The notes under the pieces are model-generated. The model worked only from the letters and a program-made list of their open reading frames with translations, was not told where the DNA came from and did not search any database. 64,000 bases of DNA from Halomonas sp. A40-4 (GTDB lineage Bacteria; Pseudomonadota; Gammaproteobacteria; Pseudomonadales; Halomonadaceae). Shown piece by piece: positions 39,249 to 48,762 of the stretch. Where the stretch lies: the NCBI RefSeq assembly GCF_015767635.1, contig NZ_CP065230.1:1426001-1490000 (forward strand). The letters run 5' to 3'. Numbering within the stretch: the first letter of the stretch is position 1; each line of letters starts with the position of its first letter. The translations under genes and the position numbers were made by a program.

Positions 39249-40088
39249 ATGAATAGCCAAGCACCCGTAATGACTGAGCAAGATACGCCGAGCGTTGGTC
39301 AGCCCTATACGCGCAATGAACAGGCGTGCCATGACCTGAGTATCCGCATCCGCGACCTGAACCTCTGGTACGGCAAGAACCAGGCGCTGAAAAACCTCAA
39401 TATCGACCTGTTCCAGAAAAATGTGACGGCGTTGATAGGGCCTTCCGGCTGCGGTAAGTCCACGTTCCTGCGCTGTCTGAACCGAATGAATGACCTTATT
39501 CCCAGTGTGCGCACCGAAGGGCTGGTGGAGATGGACGGCCACGACGTCAACGAGTCCAAAATGGACGAAGTGGCGCTGCGTCGGCGCGTGGGCATGGTGT
39601 TCCAGAAACCCAATCCATTTCCCAAGTCAATTTTTGAAAATGTCGCCTATGCGCCACGTATGCACGATATGGTCAGCCGTAAAGCCGAGCAGGACGAACT
39701 GGTTGAAAAAGCGTTGCGTGATGCAGGTCTCTGGGAAGAGGTGAAAGACAAGCTTCAGGAGCCGGGTACGTCGCTCTCCGGTGGTCAGCAGCAGCGGTTG
39801 TGCATTGCCCGGGCAATTGCCGTGCAACCTGACGTCATCTTGATGGATGAGCCGACATCGGCCCTTGATCCGATTTCCACGGCGACCATCGAGGATCTGA
39901 TGGACCGCCTGAAAGAGAAATTCACCATTGTGACGGTAACGCACAATATGCAGCAGGCGGCGCGGGTGGCTGACTACACGGCGTTTTTCCATCTGGGGGA
40001 AATCATTGAGTACAACGACACGAAAGTGATGTTCTCAACCCCGGCCAAGAAAAAAACCGAAGATTACATTTCCGGACGTTATGGCTAA
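39249..40088 (+). CDS. pstB: Phosphate ABC transporter ATPase PstB
   Basis: This 279-residue ATPase has Walker A GPSGCGKS (near residue 65), the ABC signature LSGGQQQR and Walker [14 protein letters not shown]. The N-terminal 30 residues before IRDLNLWYG are an extension usual in this group. PstB powers high-affinity phosphate import. The phoU gene, which commonly follows, is not here; the operon ends with a strong terminator. Confidence 0.96.
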   Translation: MNSQAPVMTEQDTPSVGQPYTRNEQACHDLSIRIRDLNLWYGKNQALKNLNIDLFQKNVTALIGPSGCGKSTFLRCLNRMNDLIPSVRTEGLVEMDGHDVNESKMDEVALRRRVGMVFQKPNPFPKSIFENVAYAPRMHDMVSRKAEQDELVEKALRDAGLWEEVKDKLQEPGTSLSGGQQQRLCIARAIAVQPDVILMDEPTSALDPISTATIEDLMDRLKEKFTIVTVTHNMQQAARVADYTAFFHLGEIIEYNDTKVMFSTPAKKKTEDYISGRYG

Positions 40089-40101
40089 ATAGCCCTCGCC
40101 A

Positions 40102-40150
40102 GTCAGGCCCACCGTTGGCACGGTGGGCCTGACGAAGGACGTGTTTTTTT
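40102..40150 (+). terminator. Rho-independent terminator after pstB
   Basis: A perfect 14-bp stem (GTCAGGCCCACCGT with its complement) closes a TGGC loop and is followed 9 nt later by eight T residues. It separates the pst operon from the arsenic genes. Confidence 0.88.
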
Positions 40151-40158
40151 ACCCCTTC

Positions 40159-40178
40159 ATATATGATTTTTCGTATAT
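40159..40178 (+). promoter_or_regulatory. Putative ArsR operator upstream of gapdh-arsJ
   Basis: ATATATG-ATTTTT-CGTATAT is an inverted repeat with 7-bp arms (one mismatch) and a 6-nt spacer. It lies 43 bp before the gapdh start. The same 7-6-7 design occurs in the arsH/arsC intergenic region. It resembles the E. coli ArsR site as I recall it (CATATATG-TTTTT). Confidence 0.65.
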
Positions 40179-40221
40179 GAGCATTAAGCTTTATATGCGG
40201 CAAATAGCTTAGGAGGCTTCC

Positions 40222-41253
40222 ATGGCACTACGTATCGGTATCAACGGATTCGGCCGTATTGGTCGACTGACACTGCGAAGTTTGTGGCCGCGGGTAGAAG
40301 CGGGTGAAGTGGAGCTGGCTCACATTAACGACCCTGGTGGTGATGCGGCGACCTTCGCGCACCTGCTTGAGTTTGACTCCGTGCATGGGCAGTGGTCACC
40401 GGGTGCCGGTATAGCCGCTGATCAGGACGCCATTGTGATCGACGGCGATTCGATCCCATTCAGCGCCAACAAGCAGATCGTGGATAGCGACTGGTCCGGT
40501 TGCGAGGTGGTCATCGAATGTTCGGGCATGGTGAAAAACACCGCTCAGCTTCAGCCGTATCTTGATCAGGACGTTGCCCGGGTGGTGGTAAGTGCGCCTC
40601 TGAAAGATGAGGACGCGTTGAACGTGGTTGTTGGCGTCAACGACCATCTCTTTGATCCCATTCAACACAAGATTGTCACTGCCGCCAGTTGTACCACCAA
40701 CTGCCTGGCACCGGTGGTCAAGGTTATTCAGGAAGGCTTCGGTATTCGCCATGGCTCAATGACCACGGTACACGACATCACTAATACACAGACGATTCTC
40801 GACGCCCCGCATAAAGATCTACGCCGTGCCCGTGCTTGCGGCATGAGCCTGATTCCCACCACGACCGGCTCGGCGAAAGCCATTACTGCGATCTTTCCTG
40901 AGCTGGAAGGCAAGCTTAATGGTCATGCCGTGCGCGTGCCGCTGGCCAATGCGTCGCTGACCGATATGGTGTTTGAGCTGGAGCGCTCGGTCACAGTGAA
41001 TGAGGTCAACCAGGCGCTCAAAGCCGCCGCCGATGGCTCGCTGGCGGGGATTTTAGGCTATGAAGAGCGTCCGCTGGTGTCGATCGATTACCGCACCGAT
41101 CCGCGCAGCTCGGTTATCGATGCGCTCTCCACCATGGTGATCAACGGCACTCAGTTGAAACTCTACGCCTGGTATGACAACGAGTGGGGCTATGCCAACC
41201 GTACCGCCGAGCTGGCCCTGCAGGTAGGTGGCGAGCAGGTGGAGCGTGGCTGA
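40222..41253 (+). CDS. ArsJ-associated glyceraldehyde-3-phosphate dehydrogenase
   Basis: This 343-residue GAPDH-family protein has the Rossmann start [13 protein letters not shown] and catalytic Cys157 in [13 protein letters not shown]. The type found next to arsJ uses arsenate instead of phosphate and makes 1-arseno-3-phosphoglycerate, which ArsJ exports. Its stop overlaps the arsJ start by 8 bp. The overlap and the ArsR-like site upstream point to the detoxification role rather than glycolysis. Confidence 0.93.
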   Translation: MALRIGINGFGRIGRLTLRSLWPRVEAGEVELAHINDPGGDAATFAHLLEFDSVHGQWSPGAGIAADQDAIVIDGDSIPFSANKQIVDSDWSGCEVVIECSGMVKNTAQLQPYLDQDVARVVVSAPLKDEDALNVVVGVNDHLFDPIQHKIVTAASCTTNCLAPVVKVIQEGFGIRHGSMTTVHDITNTQTILDAPHKDLRRARACGMSLIPTTTGSAKAITAIFPELEGKLNGHAVRVPLANASLTDMVFELERSVTVNEVNQALKAAADGSLAGILGYEERPLVSIDYRTDPRSSVIDALSTMVINGTQLKLYAWYDNEWGYANRTAELALQVGGEQVERG

Positions 41254-42481
41254 ATCGGCGTTGTTGAAAATGCGGGCACGTGTAAAGGCACTGCCGTTTG
41301 AAGTCCGCCAGTACATGCTGATAACGGGCAATTACTGGGCCTTCACGATTACCGATGGCGCGCTGCGCATGCTGGTGGTGATGCACTTCCACCAGTTGGG
41401 CTACTCGCCGTTGGCCATCGCCATGTTGTTTCTGTTCTATGAAGCCTTTGGCGTAGTGACGAATCTGGTCGGTGGTTGGCTGGGCGCTCGCCTGGGTCTC
41501 AACCGCACCATGAACGTCGGACTTGGGCTACAGATAATTGCCCTGGCCATGCTGATGGTGCCTGCCGGATTGCTGACCGTCGCCTGGGTCATGGCCGCCC
41601 AGGCGCTGTCGGGCATCGCCAAGGACCTCAACAAGATGAGCGCCAAAAGTGCCGTGAAAGTGCTGGTGCCTAAAGAGAGCGCCAACGCCAACAGCTCGCT
41701 CTACCGCTGGGTGGCCATGTTGACCGGCTCTAAGAATGCGCTGAAAGGCTTGGGTTTTTTCGTCGGCGGACTGCTGCTGACACTGATTGGCTTTCGCGGT
41801 GCCGTGGTGGTCATGGCCGTGATGCTGGGCGTGGTATTGCTGTTATCGCTATGGCGCTTGAGGGCTGACCTGGGTCGGCAAAAGGTAAAACCCAGGTTTT
41901 CAGAAGTCTTCTCGAAATCACGTGCCATTAATGTGTTGTCAGCGGCGCGGTTTTGCCTGTTCGCCTCGCGGGATGTTTGGTTCGTGGTGGCGCTGCCGGT
42001 GTTTTTATATGACCAACACGGTTGGACCCACTGGACCGTGGGCGGTTTGCTGGCGATATGGGTTATTGGCTATGGCGGTGTGCAGACTCAGGCCCCCAAG
42101 CTCACGCGGTTGATCAAGGGCGATGCGCGCGCCCTTACCGCAGGCTGGGCAGCGGCACTGGCAGTGCTGGCGATTGTGTTGGCGATGCTGCCCTTGGCGC
42201 AGGTCGGTTGGCTGGTCGTTGGCTTACTGGCGTTTGGCGTTCTGTTTGCGATCAATTCCAGCTGGCACAGCTATCTGATTGTGCATTATGCCCGCGCCGA
42301 CGGTGTTTCCATGGACGTCGGTTTTTACTATATGGCCAATGCCATGGGGCGATTAGTGGGCACACTGCTATCGGGCTGGCTATATATGGCCTTCGGCCTG
42401 AGTGCTTGCCTGTGGGTTGCCGCTGCGCTGGTTGCTTCCAGCGCGGTGATGGCGCTGGCGTTGCCCAGGCAACCAGCTTAG
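41246..42481 (+). CDS. arsJ: Organoarsenical efflux MFS transporter ArsJ
   Basis: This protein of about 411 residues has 11-12 membrane segments and the characteristic N-terminal [25 protein letters not shown] segment (near residues 18-43). ArsJ exports 1-arseno-3-phosphoglycerate, which breaks down outside to arsenate. The start could be the GTG at 41246 inside gapdh or an ATG at 41270; the first keeps the genes coupled. It converges with the minus-strand acr3 gene across 23 bp. Confidence 0.93.
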   Translation: MAESALLKMRARVKALPFEVRQYMLITGNYWAFTITDGALRMLVVMHFHQLGYSPLAIAMLFLFYEAFGVVTNLVGGWLGARLGLNRTMNVGLGLQIIALAMLMVPAGLLTVAWVMAAQALSGIAKDLNKMSAKSAVKVLVPKESANANSSLYRWVAMLTGSKNALKGLGFFVGGLLLTLIGFRGAVVVMAVMLGVVLLLSLWRLRADLGRQKVKPRFSEVFSKSRAINVLSAARFCLFASRDVWFVVALPVFLYDQHGWTHWTVGGLLAIWVIGYGGVQTQAPKLTRLIKGDARALTAGWAAALAVLAIVLAMLPLAQVGWLVVGLLAFGVLFAINSSWHSYLIVHYARADGVSMDVGFYYMANAMGRLVGTLLSGWLYMAFGLSACLWVAAALVASSAVMALALPRQPA

Positions 42482-42504
42482 CGCTGATATCATTCTTTCT
42501 CGCT

Positions 42505-43575
42505 TTATGGCGTTTTAAAGCGGTGGCGCGTCTTGTTGGCGATGCTTACCAGTGCCAGCATCAGCGGCACTTCGACCAATACGCCGACGACCGTTGCCAG
42601 TGCCGCGCCTGACTGCATGCCAAACAGCGCAATGGCGGCTGCGACGGCGAGTTCAAAAAAGTTGCTCGCGCCAATCATCGCGCCGGGAGCGGCAATGTTG
42701 TGAGGAACACACCAGGCTTTCGCCCAGCCGTAGGCGATAAAAAAGATCAGAAAGGTTTGAATAATCAGCGGAATGGCAATGAGCACAATATGCAGTGGAT
42801 TATTCAGAATGACCTCGCCCTGGAAGGCAAACAGCAGCACCAGGGTAATGATCAAGCCAATCGGGGTGATCGGGCCAACGCGCTTCATGAACACATTGTC
42901 GTACCACTCGGCGCCGCGTTTTTTAATCAAGCTTTGCCGCGTGATGTAGCCTGCTGCCAGGGGAATCACGATATACAACACGACCGACAGGGCGACGGTG
43001 TCCCAGGGCACCTGAATGTTGGAGATCCCCAGCAGGAAGACCACGATGGGGGCAAACGCGAACAGCATGATCAGATCATTGAGAGCCACCTGCACCAGGG
43101 TATAAGCCGCGTCCCCTCGCGTGAGATAGCTCCATACAAACACCATGGCGGTACACGGCGCGGCACCAAGTAGGATAGCCCCCGCGAGATACTGGCTGGC
43201 AAGCGCTTCAGGGATAAAGGGCCGAAAGATCACCATGAAAAACAGCCAGGCAATGGCAAACATGGTGAAGGGCTTGATCAGCCAATTGACGGCTGTGGTG
43301 ATGGTTAGCCCTTTGGGTTGGCGGCGAACCCCAGCGATGGAGGTGAAGTCAATTTGCGCCATCATGGGAAAAATCATGGCCCAGATGAGTACCGCGATAG
43401 GGATGGAGACCTGGGCTACCTCAAGACGTGAAAGCGCTTCCGGTATCGCCGGGGCGAGCTGCCCGAGCAAGATGCCTGCCACAATGGCAAGAGCGACCCA
43501 TACCGAGAGAAAGCGCTCGAATAGCCCCATGCCCTCAGCCGTGGAGGGGGATGACGTATCCTGTTTGGATGACAT
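42505..43575 (-). CDS. acr3: ACR3-family arsenite efflux transporter
   Basis: This 356-residue, ten-segment membrane transporter belongs to the ACR3 family, not the E. coli ArsB family. The conserved segment with the family Cys in GAAPCTAMVFVWSYL is present, as is the later NFFELAVAAAIALFG. It extrudes arsenite using the proton gradient. The ATG at 43575 follows AGGAGCTTTTC; an upstream extension in frame lacks similarity and was dropped. It lies 13 bp after arsH on the same strand. Confidence 0.94.
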   Translation of the reverse strand: MSSKQDTSSPSTAEGMGLFERFLSVWVALAIVAGILLGQLAPAIPEALSRLEVAQVSIPIAVLIWAMIFPMMAQIDFTSIAGVRRQPKGLTITTAVNWLIKPFTMFAIAWLFFMVIFRPFIPEALASQYLAGAILLGAAPCTAMVFVWSYLTRGDAAYTLVQVALNDLIMLFAFAPIVVFLLGISNIQVPWDTVALSVVLYIVIPLAAGYITRQSLIKKRGAEWYDNVFMKRVGPITPIGLIITLVLLFAFQGEVILNNPLHIVLIAIPLIIQTFLIFFIAYGWAKAWCVPHNIAAPGAMIGASNFFELAVAAAIALFGMQSGAALATVVGVLVEVPLMLALVSIANKTRHRFKTP

Positions 43576-43588
43576 GAAAAGCTCCTGA

Positions 43589-44308
43589 TCAAATGGCCCG
43601 CTGGTTAACCCGCTTGGAGAGTTCTTCGGCGCTTTCCTTGCGCTCTGAATAACGGTCGGTGAGCAGCGAGCTGCGGTCCCGCACAAGTAGCGTAAACTTC
43701 ACCAGTTCTTCCATGACATCCACGATGCGGTCGTAGAAAGGTGATGCTTTCATGCGGTCGTTATCGTCGAATTCCTTAAACGCTTTGGGCACTGATGATT
43801 GGTTGGGGATCGTCAGCATGCGCATCCAGCGGCCCAAAATACGCAGTTGGTTGACGGTGTTGAATGACTGGGAGCCGCCGCATACCTGCATTACCGCCAA
43901 TGTCTTGCCCTGGGTTGGACGCACGCCACCTAACGCAAGCGGGATCCAGTCAATCTGCGCTTTCATGATCCCGGTCATCGCGCCGTGGCGTTCGGGAGAA
44001 CACCACACCATGCCTTCTGACCATTGGGCCAATTGGCGCAGCTCTTCAACCTTGGGGTGGCTGGCATCTTCTGTATCCGGCAACGGCAACTCTCTAGGGT
44101 CAAAAATTCTTGTTTCAGCGCCCATGGCGTTGAGCAAGCGGGCGGCTTCTTCCGTTGCTAAACGGCTAAACGAACGTTCACGCAGGGAGCCATAAAGCAG
44201 CAGAATTTTCGGTGCTTGTATATTGCCTGCCGTTAAACCCAGTCGCTCTAGGTTGGGTATTTCAAAGAGGTTCGCGTCCAGATTGGGTAAATCGTCCAGC
44301 GTGGTCAT
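43589..44308 (-). CDS. arsH: NADPH-dependent FMN reductase ArsH
   Basis: This 239-residue flavoprotein is of the ArsH type. It has the FMN phosphate-binding loop [14 protein letters not shown] and the active-site segment [22 protein letters not shown]. ArsH oxidises trivalent organoarsenicals to less toxic pentavalent forms. It is the first gene of the arsH-acr3 unit, which faces away from arsC across 155 bp containing an ArsR-like operator. Confidence 0.94.
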   Translation of the reverse strand: MTTLDDLPNLDANLFEIPNLERLGLTAGNIQAPKILLLYGSLRERSFSRLATEEAARLLNAMGAETRIFDPRELPLPDTEDASHPKVEELRQLAQWSEGMVWCSPERHGAMTGIMKAQIDWIPLALGGVRPTQGKTLAVMQVCGGSQSFNTVNQLRILGRWMRMLTIPNQSSVPKAFKEFDDNDRMKASPFYDRIVDVMEELVKFTLLVRDRSSLLTDRYSERKESAEELSKRVNQRAI

Positions 44309-44355
44309 ATGAGCGGCTTCCTTTTTGATTCACGTCGAAACGCACTGTCTTCATA

Positions 44356-44375
44356 ATATATGTTTTTCCATATAT
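44356..44375. promoter_or_regulatory. Putative ArsR operator between arsH and arsC
   Basis: ATATATG-TTTTTC-CATATAT is a perfect 7-bp inverted repeat with a 6-nt spacer (8-bp arms if one base is added on each side). It sits in the divergent promoter region, 48 bp before arsH and 88 bp before arsC, and matches the site upstream of gapdh-arsJ. Confidence 0.7.
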
Positions 44376-44463
44376 TTCTAGCGGCATCGTTATCGCTGCA
44401 ACAATGCCGTCATGATTGCTGCGTAATGTGATGTTCAATCTTTAGATAAGAGGTTGTTTATTT

Positions 44464-44877
44464 ATGTCCAAACGTCGTGTGTTATTTCTTTGCAACGCCA
44501 ATTCTGCACGTTCATTGATGGGTGAGGTGCTGCTTCGTCATATGGCCGGTGACCGATTCGAGGCGTTCAGCGCGGGCACCGAGCCGGATGAACCTCATGC
44601 GCTGACCCTCGATGCCCTTAACAAGCAAGGACTTTCCACAGAAGGGTTGCACAGCAAGTCGCTTGATGCGTTTGAAAGCGAAGCCTTCGACTACGTGATT
44701 GTGCTTTGTGACAAGGATCTTCAGGCCTGTCGCGATTGGCAGGGGAAGGCCGGAGAGACTCTTTATTGGGATATCCGTGATCCCAGACTGATCAACAAGC
44801 CAGATGCTTATCAGCAGGCGCTGCAGGAAATTCGTCGTCGCTTGCAGTTGTGGCTGCCACTGCATACGTCTGAGTAA
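44464..44877 (+). CDS. arsC: Arsenate reductase ArsC (thioredoxin/LMW-phosphatase type)
   Basis: This 137-residue protein has the low-molecular-weight phosphatase P-loop C-x5-R (Cys10 to Arg16 in FLCNANSARS) and redox cysteines Cys82 and Cys89. This is the Cys10/82/89 triad of the thioredoxin-coupled S. aureus pI258 enzyme. The general Asp lies in WDIRDPR. It reduces arsenate to arsenite for Acr3. The glutaredoxin-type E. coli ArsC is unrelated. The chemoreceptor gene starts 24 bp downstream, probably on the same transcript. Confidence 0.94.
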   Translation: MSKRRVLFLCNANSARSLMGEVLLRHMAGDRFEAFSAGTEPDEPHALTLDALNKQGLSTEGLHSKSLDAFESEAFDYVIVLCDKDLQACRDWQGKAGETLYWDIRDPRLINKPDAYQQALQEIRRRLQLWLPLHTSE

Positions 44878-44901
44878 ATCACAGTCAAAGGGAGGGGCGG
44901 G

Positions 44902-46599
44902 ATGAAATGGCTCAATGCGTTAAGTGTTAAAGCAAGCTGGACGTTGGTGCTGGTAATGTTCAGCGGCCTGGTAGTCGTGATTGGCGGGCTTGGGTTGTTC
45001 GCCAATCATTTTGGTCGTGAGGCATTTACCTCGTTGCATCAACGCGACATGACACAGATAAGCCAACTCAACAGTGCTTACAATCAGCTATTGCGCGCAC
45101 GTATCCAAATGAACCGGGCAGCGGAACTGATTCGGACGCCGTCGTTTGATCGCCCCGATCCCCTGATAGATGAGGCGGAGCAACTGCTTGCCTCGGCAGC
45201 AGAGGATTTTACCCGCTTCGAGGCAAGTCATTTTGATCAAGAACAGCAGGCGATCGTCGATCAGTTAGCATCTGACTTTCAATCATTTGTTAACAATAAC
45301 CTCAGTCTGCAGATGATGATGCTTCAAGATCGCGATATAACGGGTTTCTTCTCGGGGGAGTCGCGAGTGGACGAAAGCAGTCAGCGCTTTATTGACAGTG
45401 CCGACGCATTCTTTGATGCCTCAGCGCAGCGCGGTAATGCGCTTTTTGCACGTTTCGAGGAAGTGTCATCACTACTCTTTTGGGGGGTGATCGCAGCGCT
45501 GGTCGCCTCGCTGATGGTCGTGTCAGTGGTCGTGTGGGGCGTCTTTAAAAATGTGCTTCGCCCTCTAAGAGCCATTACTAAGCATTTCCAGCGCATCGCC
45601 AAAGGTGATCTCTCTGTTCCGGTTGAGTCGCACGCAGATAACGAGATTGGTCAACTGTTCAGTGAGCTTGCCTATATGCAGCAATCACTGCGTACGACGG
45701 TGAATCGACTGACTGTAAGTAGCGAGCAGGTGCACAGTAATAGCCAGGAAATGACCGAACAGAACCAGCGTTTGGCGAGGCAGACAGATACTCAGGTGTC
45801 CGCCTTGCAACAGATGGCGGCGAGTCTGGAGCAATTGACCGCCACGGTGAATCAAAACGCGGAGAGCGCGTCGCATGTCAGTCAGTCAACTGCGGATGTG
45901 TCGCACAAGGCGCAGCAGGGTGATGAGGTGATCTCTCAGTTCATTATGACAATGGAAGCGATCAATCGTCACTCCGAAGAAATTCAAAGCATTATCAGAA
46001 TGATTGAAAGTATTGCGTTTCAGACCAATATCCTCGCGCTTAATGCCTCGGTGGAAGCGGCCCGTGCCGGTGAGCATGGCCGTGGTTTTGCGGTCGTCGC
46101 CAACGAGGTACGTGCGTTGGCGACGCGCAGCGCCAATGCCGCTAGCGACATTCGGAAGCGTATCGAGGCATCCCGGGATAGTGTGGAACAAGGCAGTGAG
46201 CTTTCGCAGCAGGCGGGTGAACACACCAGATCTATCATGCAGGCGGCTCGTCATGTGGATACCTTGATGATCCAGATGGCCCATGCGTCGGAGGAGCAGC
46301 GGCGGGGTATAGAGGAGGTCAATCAGGCCGTCGTGCAGATCGACACGACTACCCAGGGAACCATGAGCCTGGTCAATCAGGCTGCCCATAGCGCGGAGGT
46401 GCTATCCCGCGAAGCATTGCAAATGCGGGAATATGCCGGTCAGTTCAGTGTCGATGGGGAGGTCGCAGACGAAGGTCATGACCGCACCAATGAAGAGGGC
46501 ATCGAGTATCCCGAATGGGAGCAGCTTAGCCAAGATGGTAGTGCCACAGCCCGCCCCGGCAAGAAGGGCCCTGATGTTCGTTTGCTGGCCGCTTCATAG
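44902..46599 (+). CDS. Methyl-accepting chemotaxis protein
   Basis: This 565-residue chemoreceptor has membrane segment 1 near residues 13-35, a periplasmic four-helix-bundle-like sensor (about 36-190), membrane segment 2 (about 191-213), a HAMP domain (about 214-266) and the cytoplasmic signalling coiled coil. The hairpin tip reads [37 protein letters not shown]. No C-terminal CheR-binding pentapeptide is present. AGGGAGGGGCGGG precedes the ATG. Its place 24 bp after arsC suggests arsenic- or phosphate-linked sensing, but the ligand is unknown. Confidence 0.94.
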   Translation: MKWLNALSVKASWTLVLVMFSGLVVVIGGLGLFANHFGREAFTSLHQRDMTQISQLNSAYNQLLRARIQMNRAAELIRTPSFDRPDPLIDEAEQLLASAAEDFTRFEASHFDQEQQAIVDQLASDFQSFVNNNLSLQMMMLQDRDITGFFSGESRVDESSQRFIDSADAFFDASAQRGNALFARFEEVSSLLFWGVIAALVASLMVVSVVVWGVFKNVLRPLRAITKHFQRIAKGDLSVPVESHADNEIGQLFSELAYMQQSLRTTVNRLTVSSEQVHSNSQEMTEQNQRLARQTDTQVSALQQMAASLEQLTATVNQNAESASHVSQSTADVSHKAQQGDEVISQFIMTMEAINRHSEEIQSIIRMIESIAFQTNILALNASVEAARAGEHGRGFAVVANEVRALATRSANAASDIRKRIEASRDSVEQGSELSQQAGEHTRSIMQAARHVDTLMIQMAHASEEQRRGIEEVNQAVVQIDTTTQGTMSLVNQAAHSAEVLSREALQMREYAGQFSVDGEVADEGHDRTNEEGIEYPEWEQLSQDGSATARPGKKGPDVRLLAAS

Positions 46600-46630
46600 C
46601 AATACTCATGGCCTCGCTAAGTAGTCGAGT

Positions 46631-46675
46631 CGCCCTGGCTGAAAGGTTGCCAGGGCGTGAGTCAATATTGTTTTT
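46631..46675. terminator. Hairpin between the chemoreceptor and thiolase genes
   Basis: A perfect 9-bp stem (CGCCCTGGC/GCCAGGGCG) with a 9-nt loop lies between convergent genes. The T-run follows 12 nt later, so it is a moderate-confidence terminator. Confidence 0.55.
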
Positions 46676-46692
46676 ACCCGGGGAATCGTTGG

Positions 46693-47880
46693 CTACTCCA
46701 TCAACTCAACCGCGACGGCCGTGGCTTCGCCGCCGCCGATGCACAGGCTTGCAATACCACGCTTGCCGCCTTTGGTGCGCAGCGCGTGGATTAATGTCGC
46801 AATGATGCGTGAGCCGGTAGAGCCGATCGGGTGACCCTGGGCGCAGGCACCACCAAAGACATTGACCTTGTCGTGGGGGAGGCCCAAGTCATCCATTGCC
46901 ATCAGGGTTACCACGGCAAAGGCTTCGTTGATTTCAAAGAGGTCAACGTCACTAACGTTCCAATCCAGCTTTTTCATCAACTTTTCAATCGCGCCCACGG
47001 GGGCGATCGTGAACTCGCTCGGGTGGCGTGAGTGGGTTGTGTGCCCCAGCATGCGCGCCATCGGTTTAAGACCGTACTGATCCGCCGCTGCCTGGCTGGC
47101 CAGGATAAGTGCCGATGCGCCGTCAGATATCGAGCTTGAGTTGGCAGCAGTAATGGTGCCCTCCTTGGCAAAGGCGGGGCGCAGTTGGCGGATTTTATCC
47201 AGTTTGGCCTGAAAGGGCTGCTCGTCATGTTCAACCAGAGCCTCGCCATGGCGCGAGGTAACGGTGACGGCGGCCATTTCGGCATCTAAATGCCCTGCAT
47301 TGGTGGCAGCCATGGCGCGTTCGAGCGAGGCGATGGCGAAATCGTCAAGCCGCTCGCGGGTGTAGCCACGCTGAGACGCGACATCCTGCGCGAAGACGCC
47401 CATCAACTTGCCGGTCTCGGCATCTTCCAGGCCATCCAGGAACATGTGATCTTTCAGTTCCCCGTGACCTAACCGATAACCGCTGCGCGCCTTGGTGAGA
47501 ACGTGGGGAGCGTTGGACATGGACTCCATGCCGCCAGCCAGGATGACATTGCCACTGCCTGCCTTGATCAGGTCGTGAGCCAGCATGGTGGCTTTCATTC
47601 CCGAGCCACACAGTTTGTTAATGGTGGTGGCGCCGTTGGCATCGGGGATGCCTGCCTGGCGCATGGCTTGCCGTGCCGGGCCCTGTTTAACGCCCGCCGG
47701 CAGTACACAGCCCATAATGCCTTCTTCGATCGTCGTGGGGTCGATACTGGCGCGCTCAATGGCGGCACGGATGGCAATCGCGCCCAGCTCGGTAGCACTC
47801 ATGCTCGACAGGCTACCCATCATGCCGCCCATCGGGGTGCGTGTTGCCGACAGAAACACGATGTCTTTAGCGTTACTCAT
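46693..47880 (-). CDS. Acetyl-CoA C-acyltransferase (thiolase)
   Basis: This 395-residue thiolase has nucleophile Cys91 (NKLCGSGMKA), His350 (AQGHPIGSTG) and Cys380 (SLCIGGGEATA). It cleaves 3-ketoacyl-CoA or condenses acetyl-CoA; the sequence does not settle whether it is degradative or biosynthetic. Start ATG at 47880 lies behind GGAGAACACC. It is divergent from the TetR regulator and flanks acyl-CoA ligase, SDR and acyl-CoA dehydrogenase genes, which favours a degradative role. Confidence 0.93.
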   Translation of the reverse strand: MSNAKDIVFLSATRTPMGGMMGSLSSMSATELGAIAIRAAIERASIDPTTIEEGIMGCVLPAGVKQGPARQAMRQAGIPDANGATTINKLCGSGMKATMLAHDLIKAGSGNVILAGGMESMSNAPHVLTKARSGYRLGHGELKDHMFLDGLEDAETGKLMGVFAQDVASQRGYTRERLDDFAIASLERAMAATNAGHLDAEMAAVTVTSRHGEALVEHDEQPFQAKLDKIRQLRPAFAKEGTITAANSSSISDGASALILASQAAADQYGLKPMARMLGHTTHSRHPSEFTIAPVGAIEKLMKKLDWNVSDVDLFEINEAFAVVTLMAMDDLGLPHDKVNVFGGACAQGHPIGSTGSRIIATLIHALRTKGGKRGIASLCIGGGEATAVAVELME

Positions 47881-47996
47881 GGTGTTCTCCATAAAGGTTA
47901 TTGTGATTATCTCACTGAGAGGTGCGCTATGCGTTGACCCGTTGTCGGTGCTGTGGTCTTCTCCGAGGTAACCAAGCAAGCGCTAGTGTGAACGAC

Positions 47997-48605
47997 ATGA
48001 ATGTAATGAATGCATCTCCTCGTCGCAAGGAATTAACACGCCTCGCGGCTCAGCTCTTTGTTCAGGAAGGCTTCGACCGTACCACGGTGCGCATGCTGGC
48101 GCAGGAAATGGGTATCAAGTCCGGTAGCTTGTTCCACCATTTTAAAGATAAGCAGGAAATCCTGGCGGCTGTGATTGAAGAAGGCACTCACAATGCGCTG
48201 TTGATTGCGCGTCGTGCGCTCGATAGCTGCGAAGATCACCCCGAGGTGCGTCTTCGCGCAATGGCGCGAGCGCACCTCGAAACACTGTTTACCGATCGCA
48301 ATGCCCACGTGGTGGCGTTGTTTGAGTGGCGACGGTTAACACCTGATGCCAGCGCTCATCTGAGCCATCTGCGTGATGCGTACGAAGCGCTGTGGGTGGC
48401 GGTGATCGATGATGCCTTGGCAGCAGGGCTGATTCATGGGGATCGCTTCCTGGTCTCACGCTTTGTACTGGGTGCTTTGAACTGGACGGTGCGCTGGTAC
48501 GACCCGGATGGCCCTAGAACACCGGATGATCTGGCCGATGAACTGGTCGCAATGATCATGGCCCGTCAGGATGAACAGAGTGACTCTCTGGCTTTGCGCG
48601 ACTAA
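47997..48605 (+). CDS. TetR/AcrR-family regulator
   Basis: This 202-residue repressor-type protein has an N-terminal helix-turn-helix (LAAQLFVQEGFDRTTVRMLAQEMGIKSGSLFHHF, residues 12-45) and an all-helical ligand domain. It is divergent from the thiolase and upstream of the acyl-CoA ligase, so it probably controls this module in response to an acyl-CoA. No clear operator palindrome was recognised in the 116 bp between it and the thiolase. Confidence 0.9.
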   Translation: MNVMNASPRRKELTRLAAQLFVQEGFDRTTVRMLAQEMGIKSGSLFHHFKDKQEILAAVIEEGTHNALLIARRALDSCEDHPEVRLRAMARAHLETLFTDRNAHVVALFEWRRLTPDASAHLSHLRDAYEALWVAVIDDALAAGLIHGDRFLVSRFVLGALNWTVRWYDPDGPRTPDDLADELVAMIMARQDEQSDSLALRD

Positions 48606-48762
48606 CGTATAACCAGTAAACGCCACGACTCGCTTGCGCTTCTTCGTGTTTGCTTTTAGCGTAGTTTTATTCAAAGGGTTCCGTTAACGTAAACTGATAA
48701 AAAACAATGCCGACGCCTGCGTAACCCGATGCTCACTACCAACAATACCCAAGAGAGCCATC

